A stretch of DNA of 43,330 nt from an uncultured Oscillospiraceae bacterium. Lineage in GTDB: Bacteria; Bacillota; Clostridia; Oscillospirales; Oscillospiraceae. This document shows positions 40,332-43,330 of this stretch, in pieces. Below the pieces are notes generated by a model. The model was not told where the DNA came from, did no database searches, and worked only from the letters and a program-made list of their open reading frames with translations. Every line of letters starts with the position of its first letter. The first letter of the stretch is position 1. The translations under genes and the position numbers were made by a program. The stretch lies in assembly GCA_934511165.1 (NCBI GenBank), contig CAKSWA010000017.1, forward strand, positions 1 to 43,330, written 5' to 3'.

Positions 40332-41555
40332 ATGAAAAAGACCGTTATGCGCTCCTACGCCAAGCTCATCGTGCGCGTAGGTGCGAACGTCCAGAAGGGG
40401 CAGGAGGTTCGCGTTTTCGCGTCTCTTGACCAGCCGGAGTTTATCAAGATGCTCGCGGAAGAGTGCTACAGGGCCGGCGCGAGCCGCGTCAGCGTCGACT
40501 GGAATTATCCCGAGCTCACCAAGCTCGCCGCGCGCTACATGAAGCTGCGCGACCTTTCCGAGACCCGCGAGTGGGAAAAGGCGCGGATGCAGGATATGGT
40601 TGACCATCTGCCGGTGCGCATTTTCATCGAGTCTGAAGATCCCGACGGGCTGCGCGGCATCAACCCGAAGTACTTCAAGGCGTTTGCCGAGAAGGTCAAG
40701 GTCTCCAAGCCCTACCGCGACGCCATCGACAATAAGCACCAGTGGTGCATCGCCGCCGTGCCGGGCGAGGCGTGGGCGAAGAAGGTCCACCCCGAGCTCA
40801 GCAAGCGCGCCGCCGTCGAGCAGCTCTGGAAAGACATTCTCTACACCGCCCGTGCCGACGGCGAGGATCCCATCGCCGATTGGGAAGAGCACAACCGCGA
40901 TCTCAAGGCGCGCAGCAAGTATCTGAACGATCTGCATCTGCGGGAGCTGCGCTACCATTCCGCGAACGGCACGGATTTCAAGGTTGGCCTTATTCCGACC
41001 GCCGAGTTCCACGCCGGACGCGACACGACGATGCAGGGTGTCATCTATGACCCCAACATGCCGACCGAGGAGGTTTTCACCTCTCCCGACCGCCGCACCG
41101 CCGAGGGCATTGTGTACGCCACGAAGCCGCTCTCCTATCAGGGTCAGCTCATCGAGAACTTCTCCGTCCGTTTTGAAAAGGGCCGCGCCGTGGAAGTCAA
41201 GGCCGAAAAGGGTCAGGCCGTTCTCGAACAGATCATCAGCATGGACGAGGGTTGCCACTATCTCGGCGAGTGCGCGCTCGTGCCGAAGGAGTCTCCGATT
41301 CACCAGTCCGGTCTGCTGTTCTACAACACGCTCTTTGATGAGAACGCCGCATGCCATCTCGCGCTCGGCTTCGGCTTTGACGAGTGCGTGAAGGGCTTTG
41401 AGAACATGACCAAGGAAGAGCTCTACGAGATCGGCGTGAACGACGCCGGCAACCACACCGACTTCATGATCGGCAGCGACGATCTCTCCATCGACGGCGT
41501 GGACGAGCACGGCAACGTGCATCCCATCTTCCGCAACGGCACCTGGGCGTTCTAA
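40332..41555 (+). CDS. M29-family metallo-aminopeptidase (AmpS/PepS-like)
   Basis: A 407-residue cytoplasmic aminopeptidase of the M29 (thermophilic aminopeptidase) family, which removes N-terminal residues from peptides with a two-metal site. Likely ligands are visible in the order and spacing of the family: Glu in NMPTEEVFTSP (E246 or E247), E313 in LGECALV, H342 in CHLALG, and H375 and D377 in NHTDFMIG. The N-terminal half carries the helix-rich domain typical of the dimer. AGAGG at 40318-40322 precedes the ATG. It is a single gene with its own promoter and is followed by a repeat and a terminator. Confidence 0.94.
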   Translation: MKKTVMRSYAKLIVRVGANVQKGQEVRVFASLDQPEFIKMLAEECYRAGASRVSVDWNYPELTKLAARYMKLRDLSETREWEKARMQDMVDHLPVRIFIESEDPDGLRGINPKYFKAFAEKVKVSKPYRDAIDNKHQWCIAAVPGEAWAKKVHPELSKRAAVEQLWKDILYTARADGEDPIADWEEHNRDLKARSKYLNDLHLRELRYHSANGTDFKVGLIPTAEFHAGRDTTMQGVIYDPNMPTEEVFTSPDRRTAEGIVYATKPLSYQGQLIENFSVRFEKGRAVEVKAEKGQAVLEQIISMDEGCHYLGECALVPKESPIHQSGLLFYNTLFDENAACHLALGFGFDECVKGFENMTKEELYEIGVNDAGNHTDFMIGSDDLSIDGVDEHGNVHPIFRNGTWAF

Positions 41556-41560
41556 AATGT

Positions 41561-41655
41561 CTCCCTCTTTGAGGGAGGTGGCTCGGCGTTAGCCAAGACG
41601 GAAGGAGTTCACTCCCTCAGTCAGCTGACGCTGACAGCTCCCTCTGAGAGGGAGC
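41561..41655. repeat. Hairpin repeat, copy C
   Basis: Contains TCCCTC with GAGGGA, GGCT with AGCC, CTCCCTCAGTCAGC with a nearby GCTGACAGCTCCC, and CTCCCTC with GAGGGAG. The CCTCAGTCAGC...GCTGACAGC module is shared with copy A at 15300-15476, so it belongs to the same family in a shorter form. Confidence 0.7.
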
Positions 41656-41670
41656 CAATACGTCCATCCA

Positions 41671-41697
41671 AAAGCCGGCAGATGATCTGCCGGTTTT
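41671..41697 (+). terminator. Intrinsic terminator after the aminopeptidase gene
   Basis: AAAGCCGGCAG pairs with CTGCCGGTTTT around ATGAT; the final T-run (TTTTT, 41694-41698) completes it. It overlaps the -35 of the next promoter. Confidence 0.8.
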
Positions 41698-41725
41698 TGC
41701 AATTTCTAAAACGATATGGTATTAT
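41697..41725 (+). promoter_or_regulatory. Promoter for the B3/B4-domain gene
   Basis: TTGCAA at 41697-41702, 17 nt, TATTAT at 41720-41725 preceded by TGG (extended -10). About 80 nt of leader follow before the ATG at 41805; no riboswitch fold was recognised in it. Confidence 0.65.
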
Positions 41726-41804
41726 ACAACACAAGTCAGAAAAGAATAGCGGCTGTCTCAAGCCCGTGAAGGGTATCGGTATGGAGCCGCTGGGAGGTTC
41801 TTGT

Positions 41805-42458
41805 ATGGTACAGTTTCAGAAAAACGCCGCGCTCGGCGGCATTCCGTTTGGCGTGCTGGAAGTCATCTATCCCGAAAAGGTGCTCTGGCGGATGGAGGAC
41901 TTCCGCTCCATGGTCGAAGAGCATCTCCGCGCGCTGCGGGAAAAACACGCCGACTATGACCGCAAGGCGCTTTTTGGCGAAAACGTCTATTTCCGGTTTT
42001 TTAAGAAGTTCAAAAAGACGTACCCGGTCATGATGCAGTTCGAGTCCTTCCTTCTGAAAGGCCGCCCTTTTCCCATGGAAAATGGCGTAACTGCCATTCC
42101 GTTTCTCGCAGAACTCGAAACGCAGATTCTCTCCGGCACGCACGACGTGGACTATGTCCGCGGCACGGTTCGTCTGTTCGCCGGAACGGAAAAAGCGCCG
42201 TTTCCCGGCATGCGAGGTGAGGAAGTGCACACCTACCCCGGCGATTTCTGCGCCCGGGACGACGAGGGGATCATTTTCAGCATGATCGCCGGGGCGGACG
42301 CGCGCACCTGCGTCAAGGAGACGAGCCGCCATGTATTCTACCCCGTGTTTGGCGTAGCCGGGCAGCCGGAGGCGGAGATCGCCGCCATGCTCGACCGGCT
42401 GGAGGAATATGTCCGCGTTCTCGCTCCGGAGGCGGACATTTCGCGGCAGCTGCTGTGA
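41805..42458 (+). CDS. Stand-alone B3/B4 tRNA-binding-domain protein
   Basis: A 217-residue soluble protein. The C-terminal two thirds match the B3/B4 domain of phenylalanyl-tRNA synthetase beta chain: LAELETQILSGTHDVDYVRG, then EKAPFPGMRGEEVHTYPGDF, then DEGIIFSMIAGADARTCVKE. In PheT this domain edits mischarged tRNA; small free-standing versions are widespread in Firmicutes and have been proposed as trans-editing or amino-acid-handling proteins. Residues 1-80 are helical and charged (EEHLRALREKHADYDRKA). GGGAGG at 41792-41797 stands 7 nt before the ATG at 41805; earlier in-frame codons lack a ribosome site. A separate promoter precedes it. The GNAT gene follows after 66 nt and may be co-transcribed. 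Confidence 0.83.
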   Translation: MVQFQKNAALGGIPFGVLEVIYPEKVLWRMEDFRSMVEEHLRALREKHADYDRKALFGENVYFRFFKKFKKTYPVMMQFESFLLKGRPFPMENGVTAIPFLAELETQILSGTHDVDYVRGTVRLFAGTEKAPFPGMRGEEVHTYPGDFCARDDEGIIFSMIAGADARTCVKETSRHVFYPVFGVAGQPEAEIAAMLDRLEEYVRVLAPEADISRQLL

Positions 42459-42524
42459 AGATTACGGAAGTTGTGCGGTGCTGGAGGATTCCTATCTCCG
42501 GCTGCGCTATGAGGTGATACACCA

Positions 42525-43085
42525 ATGATACGTTCCATCGGAACAAGAATGATCGTCACCGATCGCTGCGTCCTGCGGCGCATCCGTGCGGAGGATGCCG
42601 CGGTCATGTATGAGAGTTGGGCAAAGTATGAGGCAGTCTGCCGGTATTTCCCGTTTGACCCTGCCGCGGATGAGCAGAGCTACCGCGACCGTGTGCTTCA
42701 CTGGGTGGAGAGCTACGATTCCGGGCTCTATTTTCAGTGGGTTATTGAGCAAAAGGCAGATCACGCTCTAATCGGGATAATCAATCTCGGGCGCGTGGAC
42801 GAGGCGAACGCCCTCGCGGAAACAAATTATATGCTCGCCCCGGTCTGCTGGGGGCAGGGCATCATGACGGAAGTGCTGTGCGCCGTGCTGCAATATGCCT
42901 TTGACGAGGTTGGCCTCAACCGCGTGCAAGCCGAGGTGTTTGACGGCAATGCCGCGTCCGCGCGGGTACTGGAAAAATGCGGCATGCGCTTTGAAGGCGT
43001 CGCACGGCAGCGGTATTATAAGCACGGGCATTTCATTGATACTGCGCAGTACGCCATTCTGCGTACTGACAGAGATGTTCATTGA
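42525..43085 (+). CDS. GNAT acetyltransferase, RimJ/RimL type
   Basis: A 186-residue acetyl-CoA-dependent N-acetyltransferase. It starts with the RimJ/L pattern IVTDRCVLRRIRAEDAAVMY, has a central strand IGIINLGRVDEANALAETNYML, the CoA loop CWGQGIMTEVL (motif A, about 106-116), and the closing motif NAASARVLEKCGMRFEG. The acceptor could be a ribosomal protein, an antibiotic or a small amine; nothing in the sequence decides. GAGGTGA about 8 nt before the ATG serves as ribosome site. No promoter of its own was seen in the 66-nt gap. The repeat at 43109 follows. Confidence 0.9.
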   Translation: MIRSIGTRMIVTDRCVLRRIRAEDAAVMYESWAKYEAVCRYFPFDPAADEQSYRDRVLHWVESYDSGLYFQWVIEQKADHALIGIINLGRVDEANALAETNYMLAPVCWGQGIMTEVLCAVLQYAFDEVGLNRVQAEVFDGNAASARVLEKCGMRFEGVARQRYYKHGHFIDTAQYAILRTDRDVH

Positions 43086-43108
43086 TGCCGGTTTTTACGT
43101 CAAAAAAG

Positions 43109-43245
43109 GCCCTATCTGACGAGAGGCTGTCGAGCGAAGCGAGATTGGGGGAGAGAAAAACTTCATACCTCGGCGCAGAATGTCTCTCCCTCCGTCTTTT
43201 GCCTTCGGCAAAATCCACCTCCCTCGTCAGAGGGAGGCTGACAGG
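43109..43245. repeat. Hairpin repeat, copy D
   Basis: Ends share inverted similarity (CTGACGAGAGGCTGTC against GGCTGACAGG and CCTCGTCAG). The inner module TTTTGCC-TTC-GGCAAAATCC followed by ACCTCCC is the reverse complement of a module in copy A (15440-15468). No coding potential is seen here or in the remaining bases to 43330. Confidence 0.7.
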
Positions 43246-43330
43246 TTATCATATGAAGTGCAACACCCCCGGAGAAAAGGGGCGGTAGTGCGAAAAAAAG
43301 AAAGACAACACGACACACCTTGTGTAAAAT

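Noticed and set aside
43246..43330. Possible start of another gene (GTG at 43288 with GGAG upstream)
   Set aside because: Only 14 codons remain before the window edge, and the A-rich text could equally be a promoter region, so nothing can be supported.

Overview
The window reads as a stretch of chromosome from a moderately GC-rich, Gram-positive anaerobe of the class Clostridia, most likely Oscillospirales (Oscillospiraceae/Ruminococcaceae). The reasons are the strong AGGAGG ribosome sites with frequent GTG/TTG starts, PlsY as the acyltransferase, an FprA-type flavodiiron protein, clostridial-style MnmA and galactokinase-like sequences, stand-alone DUF families common in gut Firmicutes, and hairpin-rich intergenic repeats. 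Assignment rests on reading translated sequence by eye; no database search was run. No tRNA, rRNA, CRISPR array, transposase or phage gene was seen.

Region 1 (1-15282) is one plus-strand operon, entering from the left edge and ending at a strong hairpin terminator. It encodes assembly and export of a cell-surface polysaccharide or teichoic-acid-like polymer: ABC permease and ATPase, a double GT4 glycosyltransferase, a methyltransferase with a coiled-coil tail, a GT2-GT4 fusion, a polytopic membrane protein, a GT2 enzyme, a sugar/alditol-type nucleotidyltransferase, a flippase-like membrane domain fused to a small-molecule kinase, a HAD phosphatase, a GtrA protein and a second polytopic protein related to the first. 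Nearly all genes overlap by ATGA or lie within 12 nt. The middle part (about 3733-13434) is visibly poorer in GC than both ends, which suggests an exchangeable serotype cassette.

Region 2 (15300-21857) holds plsY (minus), the divergent flavodiiron protein, and a large secreted, membrane-anchored modular surface protein with 180-residue repeats. Two inverted copies of one hairpin-rich repeat lie just 3' of plsY and of apgM.

Region 3 (21862-28867) holds thrC-apgM (threonine synthesis; apgM may supply homoserine kinase), a predicted manganese/metal efflux protein, a GtrA protein, mnmA with an XdhC-like protein of reversed domain order, and a small lipoprotein.

Region 4 (28930-35696) is a plus-strand operon from a perfect-consensus promoter: galactokinase-like GHMP kinase, lgt, an MFS sugar transporter, a GH2 glycosidase and a GT39-like membrane protein. 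A 247-bp element with long inverted ends fills the gap to the convergent minus operon (35954-40250) of TPR protein, DUF4037 nucleotidyltransferase-like protein, DUF2804 protein and GH13 alpha-glucosidase. That operon and the M29 aminopeptidase gene (40332) are fired by two almost fully overlapping, oppositely directed promoters set in an 11-bp inverted repeat. The right end holds a stand-alone B3/B4-domain protein, a GNAT acetyltransferase and two more hairpin repeats.

The least-explained parts are the flippase-kinase fusion with its nucleotidyltransferase and phosphatase neighbours, and the TPR-DUF4037-DUF2804-GH13 operon with its overlapping promoters and apparently leaderless first gene.
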